NCBI RefSeq assembly: GCF_047124445.1
Contig: NZ_CP138921.1
Span: 3,720,001 to 3,784,000, forward strand
Origin: Shimia sp047124445
GTDB taxonomy: Bacteria > Pseudomonadota > Alphaproteobacteria > Rhodobacterales > Rhodobacteraceae
Reading direction: 5' to 3'
Length of the DNA: 64,000 nt
The position numbers and the translations under genes were made by a program. Below are positions 50,627 through 58,422 of this stretch, piece by piece. Below the pieces are notes generated by a model, which was given only the letters and a program-made list of their open reading frames with translations, searched no databases and was not told the origin of the DNA. Every line of letters starts with the position of its first letter. The stretch's first letter is position 1.

Positions 50627-52705
50627 ATGTTGCTTGTTCTTCTGGGCCTCATGGCCAGCGCTGGTGTCGCCTCTGTTGTCATCGATCACTATGACGAAGA
50701 TGAGGCAAACTCAGCAGAGACGGAGACAGACGGCGAGAACGCGGCTGCACGGGCGGACACGTCAGGCGTTGATATGGCATCCGGTGGCGGCGTTGAGAGT
50801 GCTGGAGGCACGGAGGGGGCTTCTGGAACGGCGCAGCCTGCTGAAGAAGAGGTCACTGCGCCGGAAGATGAAGCAGACGCTGCCGAAGAGGGTGCGGGTG
50901 TGGTCGCAGGTGCAGAGGGTGCGGGCACAAAGACGGCAACCGACGAAGCGCCGGATCCGGTTGTGGATGAAAGCCCTGCCCCTGAAGCTGTGTGTGGCGA
51001 GACCGTTTCTTACGAGCAACTTGTGGCCGCAGAAATTTCGGGGGAGCGGCTCGCGCTTGGTGGCGGGGATGATTATGTTGATGCCACTCCTCCGGGCGGT
51101 CCGTTTTCTGACCTTCATGTCGAGGTGGAGCTTGATCTCGGTGGAGGCGATGACACGGTTGTTGGGCCGTTCTGGGGCGCTACAATAGACGGCGGCTCTG
51201 GGGATGATGTGTTTGATGTCGACAAGACTGGTGATGAACTTCTGACCATTGATGGAGGCGAAGGCAACGACACTATCGATGTGAACAACTCATCCGACGT
51301 CGATGTTCACGGTGGTGCTGGCGACGACGTCATCCACAGTAGGGGGCGATCGTGGGTTGCCACCGAATACCAGATCAATGTGAACGGCGGCGAGGGGAAT
51401 GACACCCTGCATGTGGATGGTGTTAGCGAATTTTCCGAGAGGGGGCTCATTCAAGCGGGCGCCATCAACGGAGGAGACGGCACCGACCATTTTGTTGTTG
51501 CCGTAAATGATGAGGTCGATGAATTCTTCGATTTTGACGTGCCACCGGAACACCTGGAAAAGGATGTGGGCACTGGCTTGCGATCCAGCGTTGTTGAATT
51601 GGGCGACTTTGACCCAGAGACGGAGACTCTGGAGCTGCACATCAGTTCGCCCAATGAGGATTTTGAGCCAGCTTCGGTGCACATTGAGGACGACGGTGTG
51701 GTGGTCACCTACCAAAGCGATATTTATCCAGACCTGGAGATGTTGATCGCTTGCAATACGGAAGGCTTGACCCCTGAGCAGGTTACGCTGGTTGGGGTGG
51801 ATCCGACGATCCTGGTCATGGATGAATGCCCGGAGGAGGAAGACACCAGCGGCGCGGTTGTGGATTTTGAGCAGCTTGTGGCGGCCGAAATTGCGGGTGA
51901 AGGTCTCACTCTTGGCGACGGGGATGATTTTGTGGATGCCATGCCGCCGGGAGGATTATACTCCGATCTCCATGTCGAGTTGGACATTGATTTGGGCGGG
52001 GGCGACGACACGATTGTTGGTCCGTTTATTGGCTCCCATCTTTCTGGTGGCGCAGGAGACGACCTGTTTGAGGTGGAAGAGACCTATGGTGAAGTCCTCA
52101 CTATCGACGGCGGTGAGGGCAACGACACGATTGACGCCCGCACGTCCGACAATGCGACGCTGATCGGCGGTGCAGGCGATGATGTGATCCATTCTATGGG
52201 GCGCTCTTGGGATGGCACCGGATATGTGATCAACGTGGATGGCGGAGAGGGCAATGATACGCTTCATGTCCATGCGGAAAGTGACTTTGCCGAATTCCCG
52301 CGTAACCAAATGGGCGCAATCAATGGCGGTGAGGGGACCGACCATTTCGTTGTTTCAGTGAACGACGAGGTTCACGAGTCGTACGATCTGAACAACGTTT
52401 TGGAACACTGGGGAAATGAGGCAGGGACCGGTGTGCGGTCCAATGTTGTCGAGTTGGGCGACTTTGACCCTGCGACGGAGACTCTGGAGTTGCACATCAG
52501 CTCGCCCAATGAGGATTTTGAGCCAGCTTCGGTGCACATTGAGGACGACGGTGTGGTGGTGACCTACCAGAGCGACATCTATCCAGACCTGGAGATGTTG
52601 ATCTCCTGTGACACCGAGGGTTTGACGCCGGACCAGCTGACATTAGTGGGCGCGGATCCCGCGATCCTGGTTGGCAGCGACCCGGCGCCTGTGGTCTGCG
52701 TCTGA
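50627..52705 (+). CDS. RTX-like calcium-binding repeat protein with duplicated module
   Basis: A 692-residue, very acidic protein. It starts with a hydrophobic segment (LLVLLGLMASAGVASVVI), then a low-complexity Glu/Ala/Thr region to about 120. Two colinear modules follow, about residues 125-400 and 410-690, displaced by exactly 285 codons at both ends checked. Each has about seven RTX-type GGxGxD turns (GGGDDTV, GGEGNDTID, GGAGDDVIH). RTX turns bind calcium and fold outside the cell; such proteins normally leave by type I secretion, so the exporter at 912-3946 is a candidate. No toxin or enzyme domain is recognisable. Confidence 0.85.
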   Translation: MLLVLLGLMASAGVASVVIDHYDEDEANSAETETDGENAAARADTSGVDMASGGGVESAGGTEGASGTAQPAEEEVTAPEDEADAAEEGAGVVAGAEGAGTKTATDEAPDPVVDESPAPEAVCGETVSYEQLVAAEISGERLALGGGDDYVDATPPGGPFSDLHVEVELDLGGGDDTVVGPFWGATIDGGSGDDVFDVDKTGDELLTIDGGEGNDTIDVNNSSDVDVHGGAGDDVIHSRGRSWVATEYQINVNGGEGNDTLHVDGVSEFSERGLIQAGAINGGDGTDHFVVAVNDEVDEFFDFDVPPEHLEKDVGTGLRSSVVELGDFDPETETLELHISSPNEDFEPASVHIEDDGVVVTYQSDIYPDLEMLIACNTEGLTPEQVTLVGVDPTILVMDECPEEEDTSGAVVDFEQLVAAEIAGEGLTLGDGDDFVDAMPPGGLYSDLHVELDIDLGGGDDTIVGPFIGSHLSGGAGDDLFEVEETYGEVLTIDGGEGNDTIDARTSDNATLIGGAGDDVIHSMGRSWDGTGYVINVDGGEGNDTLHVHAESDFAEFPRNQMGAINGGEGTDHFVVSVNDEVHESYDLNNVLEHWGNEAGTGVRSNVVELGDFDPATETLELHISSPNEDFEPASVHIEDDGVVVTYQSDIYPDLEMLISCDTEGLTPDQLTLVGADPAILVGSDPAPVVCV
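51005..52690 (+). repeat. Tandem 855-bp duplication inside the RTX-like gene
   Basis: Two in-frame units share an 855-bp offset at both the EQLVAAEI segment (51014 and 51869) and the GDFDP segment (51601 and 52456). The last part of each unit (about 51624-51750 and 52480-52605) is nearly identical in DNA, while the middles have diverged. Confidence 0.88.
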
Positions 52706-52765
52706 TCGTAGAAAGACACTTTGGGGGCTGGCCCTTGTTTTATGGGCGGAAAATGCGATCTTCCC

Positions 52766-52794
52766 TTGCCATCCCCCCGACTCCCCCGTATAGA
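52766..52794 (+). promoter_or_regulatory. Predicted promoter of ribosomal block 3 (rpmC)
   Basis: TTGCCA (52766-52771), 17-bp spacer, TATAGA (52789-52794), discriminator GCGCC. It lies 120 bp before rpmC and directly after the RTX-like gene. Confidence 0.6.
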
Positions 52795-52913
52795 GCGCCA
52801 TCTCATGGATTCCGTGTATGCGGGATTCGTGTGTTTTGTATTTGTCCATCAGACAAAAGGGTCACCCCGCACATACTCGGGCGCCCTCTGATGTATGAGA
52901 AAGGAAGAGGCGC

Positions 52914-53114
52914 ATGAACGCCAAAGAACTGCGTGAAAAAACGCCGGATCAGCTGCGTGAAGAGCTGGCCAACCTCAAGAAAGAATCGTTCAACCTGCGT
53001 TTCCAGCAAGCCACTGGCCAATTGGAAAACGCGGCTCAGATCCGTGCAGCGCGTCGCAACGCAGCACGTGTGAAGACCATCCTGAACGAAAAAGCCAAGT
53101 CGGCTGCAGAGTAA
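52914..53114 (+). CDS. rpmC: 50S ribosomal protein L29
   Basis: A 66-residue L29 with the two-helix hairpin (LREKTPDQLREELANLKKESFNLRFQ, RAARRNAARVKTIL). It sits by the tunnel exit beside L23. Start is ATG 52914 after AAGGAAGAG. It is the first gene of block 3, although it is normally contiguous with rplP. Confidence 0.98.
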   Translation: MNAKELREKTPDQLREELANLKKESFNLRFQQATGQLENAAQIRAARRNAARVKTILNEKAKSAAE

Positions 53115-53128
53115 TAGGAGCTAGATAG

Positions 53129-53359
53129 ATGCCCAAACGTATCCTGACAGGCACCGTTACTTCGGACGCCAACGCCCAGACCGTAACTGTGTCCGTAGAG
53201 CGTCGCTTTACACACCCGGTTCTGAAGAAGACCATTCGTAAGTCCAAGAAATACCGGGCTCACGATGAGAACAACACCTACAAAGTAGGTGACTCTGTTC
53301 GCATTATCGAATGCGCACCGCGTTCGAAAACCAAACGCTGGGAAGTTCTGGAAGCCTAA
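53129..53359 (+). CDS. rpsQ: 30S ribosomal protein S17
   Basis: A 76-residue OB-fold S17 with LTGTVTSDANAQTVTVSVERRFTHP and DSVRIIECAPRSKTKRW. It is an early-binding 16S rRNA protein. Full length. A structured 99-bp gap separates it from rplN. Confidence 0.98.
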   Translation: MPKRILTGTVTSDANAQTVTVSVERRFTHPVLKKTIRKSKKYRAHDENNTYKVGDSVRIIECAPRSKTKRWEVLEA

Positions 53360-53405
53360 GAGTCTCAATTCGAGACTCCTGGCGACTAGACTTTACAGTT
53401 AGTCG
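53360..53405 (+). promoter_or_regulatory. Tandem stem-loops between rpsQ and rplN
   Basis: GAGTCTC (53360-53366) pairs with GAGACTC (53372-53378), and CGACTA (53383-53388) with TAGTCG (53400-53405). In E. coli the S10/spc operon boundary lies between rpsQ and rplN, so these stems may be a boundary element or a protein-binding leader. Confidence 0.55.
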
Positions 53406-53458
53406 AAACCCTGGGGGACACAGCACGCATCGCTGCCCCATAGGTCGGGAGAAACCAC

Positions 53459-53827
53459 ATGATCCAGATGCAAACAAATCTGGATGTAGCTGACAACTCC
53501 GGCGCACGCCGAGTTCAGTGCATCAAGGTTCTGGGTGGTTCCAAGCGTAAATACGCATCCGTAGGCGACATCATTGTTGTCTCGGTTAAGGAAGCCATTC
53601 CACGTGGTCGCGTTAAAAAAGGTGACGTCCGTAAGGCCGTTGTCGTTCGCACCGCAAAAGAAGTCCGTCGTGAAGATGGCACTGCAATCCGTTTTGACCG
53701 GAACGCAGCCGTAATCCTGAACAACTCCAACGAGCCAGTAGGCACTCGTATCTTTGGCCCAGTTGTTCGTGAGCTTCGCGCAAAAGGCATGATGAAAATC
53801 GTCTCGCTCGCGCCGGAGGTGCTGTAA
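53459..53827 (+). CDS. rplN: 50S ribosomal protein L14
   Basis: A 122-residue L14 with MIQMQTNLDVADNSGARR, VLGGSKRKYASVGD and the C-terminal RELRAKGMMKIVSLAPEVL. It contacts 16S rRNA at bridge B8. Ribosome binding site GGGAGAAACC precedes ATG 53459. It is the first gene of the classical spc operon. Confidence 0.99.
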   Translation: MIQMQTNLDVADNSGARRVQCIKVLGGSKRKYASVGDIIVVSVKEAIPRGRVKKGDVRKAVVVRTAKEVRREDGTAIRFDRNAAVILNNSNEPVGTRIFGPVVRELRAKGMMKIVSLAPEVL

Positions 53828-53828
53828 G

Positions 53829-54140
53829 ATGGCTGCTAAGCTGAAAAAAGGCGACAAGGTCGTCGTTCTGGCCGGTAAGGACAAAGGCAAAGAGGGTACT
53901 ATCACCTCTGTTGACCCCAAAGCCGGTAAAGCTGTTGTGGAAGGCATCAACATCGCCATCCGTCACACCAAGCAAAGCCAGACCTCTCAGGGCGGTCGCA
54001 TCCCTCAGGCGATGCCGATCGAACTGTCCAACCTGGCATTCCTGGACAAAAACGGCAAAGCAACCCGTGTTGGCTTCCGCATGGAAGGTGACAAGAAGGT
54101 TCGCTTCGCAAAGACCACAGGGGACGTGATTGATGCTTGA
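53829..54140 (+). CDS. rplX: 50S ribosomal protein L24
   Basis: A 103-residue L24 with the KOW motif KKGDKVVVLAGKDKGKEGTI and the assembly loop VEGINIAIRHTKQSQ. It is an assembly initiator for 50S. It starts one base after the rplN stop and overlaps rplE by 8 bp. Confidence 0.99.
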   Translation: MAAKLKKGDKVVVLAGKDKGKEGTITSVDPKAGKAVVEGINIAIRHTKQSQTSQGGRIPQAMPIELSNLAFLDKNGKATRVGFRMEGDKKVRFAKTTGDVIDA

Positions 54141-54693
54141 TTCCGCAGACTACACCCCACGTCTGAAGTCGCTCTACAAGGATTCCATCCGCGCCGCTCT
54201 GAAAGAAGAGTTCGGCTACAAGAACGACATGCAGATCCCTTCGCTGGACAAAATCGTGCTGAACATCGGCTGTGGCCGTGCAGCCGTTAAGGACAGCAAG
54301 AAAGCCAAGTCGGCACAGGCAGATCTGACCGCAATCGCGGGCCAGAAAGCTCTGACCACCGTGGCAAAGAACTCCATCGCTGGCTTCCGTGTACGTGAAG
54401 GCATGCCGATGGGTGCCAAGGTGACCCTGCGCGGCGACCGTATGTACGAATTCCTCGATCGTCTGATCACCGTTGCGATGCCACGCATCCGCGACTTCCG
54501 TGGTGTGAAGCCGAGCTTTGACGGCCGTGGCAACTTCGCCACCGGTCTGAAAGAGCACATCGTGTTCCCAGAAATCGACTTTGATAAAGTCGACGAGAAC
54601 TGGGGCATGGATATCGTCATCGCCACCACTGCTGAAACCGACGCCGAAGCGCAGAGCCTGTTGAAGCATTTCAACATGCCGTTCATCGCGTAA
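54133..54693 (+). CDS. rplE: 50S ribosomal protein L5
   Basis: A 186-residue L5 with PRLKSLYKDSIRAALKEEFGY, KIVLNIGCGRA and DFRGVKPSFDGRGNFATGLKEHIVFPEI in the P-site loop region. It binds 5S rRNA. ATG 54133 is preferred to an adjacent TTG at 54130. It overlaps the rplX stop by 8 bp. Confidence 0.99.
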   Translation: MLDSADYTPRLKSLYKDSIRAALKEEFGYKNDMQIPSLDKIVLNIGCGRAAVKDSKKAKSAQADLTAIAGQKALTTVAKNSIAGFRVREGMPMGAKVTLRGDRMYEFLDRLITVAMPRIRDFRGVKPSFDGRGNFATGLKEHIVFPEIDFDKVDENWGMDIVIATTAETDAEAQSLLKHFNMPFIA

Positions 54694-54711
54694 GGCTGAG
54701 AGGATTACGAC

Positions 54712-55017
54712 ATGGCTAAAAAAGCAATGATCGAGCGCGAGAAGAAGCGGGAGCGTCTGGTTGCGAAATACGCAGCAAAGCGCGCCGAGCTCAAAGAGAT
54801 CGCAAACGATGAGTCCAAGCCAATGGAAGAGCGTTTCAAAGCGCGTCTGAAACTGGCGAAACTGCCGCGCAACAGCTCGGCTACCCGTCTTCACAACCGT
54901 TGCCAGCTCACCGGCCGTCCACACGCTTACTACCGTAAGCTGAAGGTCAGCCGTATTGCGCTGCGCGAGCTGGGTTCTGCTGGTCAGATCCCTGGCATGG
55001 TTAAGTCCAGCTGGTAA
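54712..55017 (+). CDS. rpsN: 30S ribosomal protein S14
   Basis: A 101-residue S14 of the long, cysteine-poor (zinc-independent) type, with RLVAKYAAKRAELKEIAND and the RCQLTGRPHAYYRKLKVSRIALRELGSAGQIPG end. Only one cysteine is left of the zinc-ribbon positions, as expected for this form. Confidence 0.99.
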   Translation: MAKKAMIEREKKRERLVAKYAAKRAELKEIANDESKPMEERFKARLKLAKLPRNSSATRLHNRCQLTGRPHAYYRKLKVSRIALRELGSAGQIPGMVKSSW

Positions 55018-55029
55018 GGAGAGAACGAT

Positions 55030-55419
55030 ATGAACGATCCTATCGGTGATATGCTGACCCGTATCCGTAACGGCCAAATGCGTGGCAAGTCCGTGGTATC
55101 CACCCCGGCGTCCAAGCTGCGTGGTTGGGTTCTGGATGTGCTGGCCGACGAAGGCTACATCCGCGGTTACGAAGCGTCTGAAGAGAACGGCCACCCGGCG
55201 TTCGAAATCAGCCTGAAGTACTACGAAGGCACCCCTGTTATTCGCGAACTGAAGCGGGTCTCCAAGCCTGGTCGTCGCGTATACATGGGCGCAGATGACA
55301 TCCCAACCGTCCGTCAGGGCCTGGGTGTGTCGATTGTCTCCACCTCTAAAGGTGTGATGTCGGATGCAGCGGCTCGTTCCAACAATGTTGGTGGCGAAGT
55401 CATCTGCACGGTCTTCTAA
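55030..55419 (+). CDS. rpsH: 30S ribosomal protein S8
   Basis: A 129-residue S8 with DPIGDMLTRIRNGQMRGK and the C-terminal GVSIVSTSKGVMSDAAARSNNVGGEVICTVF in the family pattern. In E. coli S8 represses the spc operon by binding the rplE start region; a comparable helix was not evident at 54133. Confidence 0.99.
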   Translation: MNDPIGDMLTRIRNGQMRGKSVVSTPASKLRGWVLDVLADEGYIRGYEASEENGHPAFEISLKYYEGTPVIRELKRVSKPGRRVYMGADDIPTVRQGLGVSIVSTSKGVMSDAAARSNNVGGEVICTVF

Positions 55420-55429
55420 GGAGAGCTAG

Positions 55430-55963
55430 ATGTCTCGTATTGGTAAAAAACCGGTCGAGCTGCCCAGCGGCGTAACTGCCTCTGTCTCCGGCCAGACCAT
55501 CGAAATCAAAGGCCCGAAGGACACTCAGTCTTTCACCGCTACTGACGACGTGACCCTTTCCGTTGAAGAGAACAAAGTTGTTGTTACTCCTCGCGGCAAG
55601 TCCAAGCGCGCCCGTCAGCAGTGGGGCATGTCCCGCACCATCGTTGCCAACATGGTAACCGGTGTGACTGCAGGCTTCAAAAAAGAGCTCGAGATCAACG
55701 GTGTTGGTTATCGTGCGCAGATGCAGGGTACCACTCTGAAGCTGTCGCTCGGTCTCTCTCACGAAGTGAACTTCGAAGTGCCAGCGGGTATCACCGTGAC
55801 CACACCGAAGAACACCCAGATCATCGTGGAAGGTACTGACAGCCAGCTGGTTGGCCAGGTTGCGGCAAACATCCGCGAATGGCGTAAACCAGAGCCTTAT
55901 AAAGGCAAGGGTATCAAGTACGTGGACGAATATATCTTCCGTAAGGAAGGTAAGAAGAAGTAA
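55430..55963 (+). CDS. rplF: 50S ribosomal protein L6
   Basis: A 177-residue L6 with SRIGKKPVELPSGV, the two tandem alpha/beta folds and the C-terminal EPYKGKGIKYVDE motif. It lies near the sarcin-ricin loop. Normal length and spacing (10 bp after rpsH). Confidence 0.99.
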   Translation: MSRIGKKPVELPSGVTASVSGQTIEIKGPKDTQSFTATDDVTLSVEENKVVVTPRGKSKRARQQWGMSRTIVANMVTGVTAGFKKELEINGVGYRAQMQGTTLKLSLGLSHEVNFEVPAGITVTTPKNTQIIVEGTDSQLVGQVAANIREWRKPEPYKGKGIKYVDEYIFRKEGKKK

Positions 55964-55974
55964 GGACCAGACAG

Positions 55975-56337
55975 ATGGCAAACAGCAAACGGGAACTGTT
56001 CCTCAAGCGCCGCCTGCGCGTCCGGAACAAACTTCGCAAGGTCAATGGCGATCGCAAAATGCGCCTGTCCGTGCACCGCAGCAACAAGAACATCAGCGTT
56101 CAGCTGATCGACGACCGTGCTGGCGTGACCGTGGCATCCGCATCCACCCTGGAAAAAGATCTGGGTCTGGTTGGCAAAAACAACATCGAAGCAGCAACCA
56201 AGGTTGGTGCGGCGATTGCCGAGCGTGCGAACAAAGCTGGCGTGACCGAAGCGTATTTCGACCGCGGTGGCTTCCTCTTCCACGGCAAAGTGAAGGCTCT
56301 GGCCGACGCTGCGCGTGAAGGTGGCTTGAAAGTCTAA
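55975..56337 (+). CDS. rplR: 50S ribosomal protein L18
   Basis: A 120-residue L18 with RLRVRNKLRKVNGDRKMRLSVHRSNKNI and YFDRGGFLFHGKVKALADAAREGGL. It binds 5S rRNA. Full length. A 116-bp gap with three hairpins follows. Confidence 0.99.
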   Translation: MANSKRELFLKRRLRVRNKLRKVNGDRKMRLSVHRSNKNISVQLIDDRAGVTVASASTLEKDLGLVGKNNIEAATKVGAAIAERANKAGVTEAYFDRGGFLFHGKVKALADAAREGGLKV

Positions 56338-56344
56338 GACTTGA

Positions 56345-56433
56345 GGGGGACGTTCGCGTCCCCCCGATGATCCGGGAGGTCGCAGACTTGTCTGCGGCTT
56401 CACTGGGATCGGAGATAACAGGCGCCAAGCGCC
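56345..56433 (+). promoter_or_regulatory. Three consecutive hairpins between rplR and rpsE
   Basis: GGGGGACG-TTCG-CGTCCCCC (56345-56364), CGCAGA-CTTG-TCTGCG (56381-56396) and GGCGC-CAA-GCGCC (56421-56433). None is followed by a T-run. This is an unusually structured spacer for an otherwise compact operon, possibly setting mRNA processing or translation of rpsE onward. Confidence 0.6.
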
Positions 56434-56453
56434 AGTAGATAAAGGAATGCCAA

Positions 56454-57017
56454 ATGGCAGAACGTGAAAACCGCCGGGGCCGTGGTCGCAACCGCGAAGA
56501 AGAAACCCCGGAATTCGCCGATCGTCTCGTTGCGATCAACCGTGTTTCCAAGACCACCAAAGGTGGTAAGAACTTTGGCTTCGCAGCTCTGGTTGTTGTT
56601 GGTGACCAAAAAGGCCGTGTAGGCTTCGGTAAAGGTAAAGCGAAAGAGGTCCCTGAGGCCATCCGCAAAGCCACCGAGCAAGCCAAGCGTCAGATGATCC
56701 GCGTGCCGCTGCGCGAAGGTCGTACCCTGCACCACGACATGGAAGGCCGTCACGGCGCCGGTAAAGTGGTTATGCGCACCGCGCCAGAAGGTACCGGGAT
56801 CATCGCAGGTGGTCCAATGCGTGCCGTTTTCGAAATGCTCGGCGTCAAAGACGTTGTTTCGAAATCCATCGGTTCCCAGAACCCCTACAACATGATCCGC
56901 GCCACCATCGACGGGCTGAAGAAAGAAGCCAGCCCACGTCAGGTTGCGGCTCGCCGTGGCAAGAAAGTTGCTGACATCCTGCGCAAGGATGAAGCACCTG
57001 CCGAAGCCGCAGAGTAA
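56454..57017 (+). CDS. rpsE: 30S ribosomal protein S5
   Basis: A 187-residue S5 with EFADRLVAINRVSKTTKGGKNFGFAALVVVGD, GRTLHHDMEGRHGAGKVVMRTAPEGTGIIAGGPMRAVFEM in pattern and a Glu/Ala-rich tail. It shapes decoding accuracy. AAAGGAATGCCAA precedes ATG 56454. Confidence 0.99.
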   Translation: MAERENRRGRGRNREEETPEFADRLVAINRVSKTTKGGKNFGFAALVVVGDQKGRVGFGKGKAKEVPEAIRKATEQAKRQMIRVPLREGRTLHHDMEGRHGAGKVVMRTAPEGTGIIAGGPMRAVFEMLGVKDVVSKSIGSQNPYNMIRATIDGLKKEASPRQVAARRGKKVADILRKDEAPAEAAE

Positions 57018-57030
57018 GGAGTAACGACCA

Positions 57031-57219
57031 ATGGCAAAAACCATCGTAGTTAAGCAGGTCGGTTCGCCGATCCGTCGTCCTCAAGACCAGCGCGCCACTC
57101 TGGTGGGTCTGGGTCTGAACAAGATGAACCGCACCCGTGAGCTGGAAGATACCCCAGCGATTCGTGGGATGATCCGCAAGGTTTCCCACATGGTGGAGAT
57201 CATCGAAGAGCGCGACTAA
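57031..57219 (+). CDS. rpmD: 50S ribosomal protein L30
   Basis: A 62-residue L30 with KTIVVKQVGSPIRRPQDQRATLVGLGLNKMNRTREL. It is the last gene of block 3, followed by a strong terminator; rplO, its usual neighbour, begins about 4.2 kb later. Confidence 0.98.
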   Translation: MAKTIVVKQVGSPIRRPQDQRATLVGLGLNKMNRTRELEDTPAIRGMIRKVSHMVEIIEERD

Positions 57220-57241
57220 GCCTTTTTGATCGACAAAATAG

Positions 57242-57272
57242 AAAACGCCCTCGGATTTCCGGGGGCGTTTTT
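57242..57272 (+). terminator. Terminator ending ribosomal block 3 (after rpmD)
   Basis: AAAACGCCCTCGG (57242-57254), loop ATTT, CCGGGGGCGTTTT (57259-57271) with one T-G pair, within a continuing T-run. Strong rho-independent terminator. Confidence 0.92.
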
Positions 57273-57547
57273 GTTTGCATTTTCGTGAGTTTGTTTAGGC
57301 TTTGGTAACGGTGCCAGGACCGACGTGAGGGGCGGGGCTAAATCTTGGGGGGGATGGCCCAAAGTCCCCCAAAATCTATCATTCCGAATTCGAATGATTA
57401 ACATCGCTTCCATCGATATTCGCAAAGTGCATATCTGGGATGCTTTCTTGTGCCTACCACGCCGAAAACTTCAGCACTAAATGGACCGTATGAACAGATA
57501 ATGCGCGTCAAGCCGAAGTGGCGCATCGGCACTTGAAGGATAAACTC
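57273..57547 (+). promoter_or_regulatory. Upstream region of the first DUF1127 gene
   Basis: No gene is visible. A TTGGGGG/CCCCCAA stem lies at 57345-57372 and a perfect 7-bp inverted repeat ATCATTC/GAATGAT at 57378-57398. No convincing sigma-70 promoter with standard spacing was found, which would fit use of an alternative sigma factor. Confidence 0.4.
57378..57398. promoter_or_regulatory. Operator-like inverted repeat ATCATTC-N7-GAATGAT
   Basis: A perfect 7-bp inverted repeat 150 bp before the first DUF1127 gene. The core reads CGAATTC. No cognate regulator is adjacent. Confidence 0.45.
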
Positions 57548-57763
57548 ATGCAACATGCTCCATCTCTGCACATCGAAGCCGTAGACATCGTAGGCCGTTT
57601 CACCCGTCTGGTTGAGAACTGGCTGCTGACCCGTAAGCGCGACGCGTCTTACGCCAAGACTGTCAAAGAGCTGAACAAGCTGACCAACCGCGAACTGGCT
57701 GACATTGGCCTGAACCGCGGTGACATCGAAGATGTGGCGCGTAAAGGCGCTCTGGCCCTGTAA
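57548..57763 (+). CDS. DUF1127 small protein (copy 1)
   Basis: A 71-residue protein with the C-terminal DUF1127 helix pair LNKLTNRELADIGLNRGDIEDVARKGAL. DUF1127 proteins are small and basic, often stress-induced; in Rhodobacter sphaeroides the DUF1127 protein CcaF1 binds RNA and affects small-RNA maturation. AAGGA lies 7 bp before ATG 57548. It is the first of three DUF1127 genes each with its own terminator. Confidence 0.9.
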   Translation: MQHAPSLHIEAVDIVGRFTRLVENWLLTRKRDASYAKTVKELNKLTNRELADIGLNRGDIEDVARKGALAL

Positions 57764-57789
57764 GATACAGGACAACCAGACACTCCCCA

Positions 57790-57820
57790 AAAGCCTCGGA
57801 GATTGCTCCGGGGCTTTTTT
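57790..57820 (+). terminator. Terminator of DUF1127 copy 1
   Basis: AAAGCCTCGGAG (57790-57801), loop ATTG, CTCCGGGGCTTT (57806-57817) with one T-G pair, then TTT. Confidence 0.9.
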
Positions 57821-57995
57821 GCGTTTGGCTGGAATTCGCAAAACCTTGTCCTAGATGCATAGGAGATAGTCGCTTGCCTTTGTTGAAAGGGGCGCGGCGG
57901 AGACCTTTATCTGTGAGGTAACACAGACCCACATATGACTGACACACAACCGCGCTATCCGAAGGTGGATCGGCGCCCCAAGGAGGACTTGTCTG

Positions 57996-58211
57996 ATGGC
58001 CTATTTGAACACACCACACTCGCGCAGCATTGGTATGGGCGCCCGCATCTATGATGCCTGGTCCACCTATCGCGCGGAGCACCGGCAAAACGCGCTGTAC
58101 CGCGAAACCACGCGGCAGTTGGGCGGGTTGAGCGACCGGCAACTGGACGACATTGGCGTGTCACGCCACGACATCGAAAAGCTGGCGCGGGACCAGACGA
58201 TTTCACGCTAA
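57996..58211 (+). CDS. DUF1127 small protein (copy 2)
   Basis: A 71-residue protein with LGGLSDRQLDDIGVSRHDIEKLARDQ, the DUF1127 motif, preceded by a basic, aromatic N-terminal half (YDAWSTYRAEHRQNALYRETTRQ). It has a strong AAGGAGG box before ATG 57996. It is the most diverged of the three copies. Confidence 0.9.
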   Translation: MAYLNTPHSRSIGMGARIYDAWSTYRAEHRQNALYRETTRQLGGLSDRQLDDIGVSRHDIEKLARDQTISR

Positions 58212-58233
58212 AGGTTCCCAAGTTTGAAAACGG

Positions 58234-58260
58234 AAAGCCTCGGCATCTGCCGGGGCTTTT
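58234..58260 (+). terminator. Terminator of DUF1127 copy 2
   Basis: AAAGCCTCGGC (58234-58244), loop ATCT, GCCGGGGCTTT (58249-58259). The arms closely match those of the copy 1 terminator. Confidence 0.88.
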
Positions 58261-58283
58261 GGGTTTCTGAGAGGTAAAGAGCC

Positions 58284-58367
58284 ATGACAAAGATGCATAT
58301 CGGACAGATCAATCTGGCAATTGTTGGCGCTAACGGTCGGGCCTATGTTGAGGCCACCAGAAGGTAA
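58284..58367 (+). CDS. Possible 27-residue small protein
   Basis: ATG 58284 with GAGAGG about 9 bp upstream opens a short frame beginning MTKMHIGQINLAIVGANG and ending in two arginines. It lies between DUF1127 copies 2 and 3. There is no homology I recognise; it may be chance or the upstream frame of copy 3. Confidence 0.25.
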   Translation: MTKMHIGQINLAIVGANGRAYVEATRR

Positions 58368-58422
58368 AACAGAAAATCGCTGAAAAATACGTTTCGGCAC
58401 AGATAGATAAGGAGCCACCATC

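Noticed and set aside
53947..55194. A 415-codon minus-strand frame across rplX-rplE-rpsN-rpsH
   Set aside because: Antisense shadow over four overlapping ribosomal genes.
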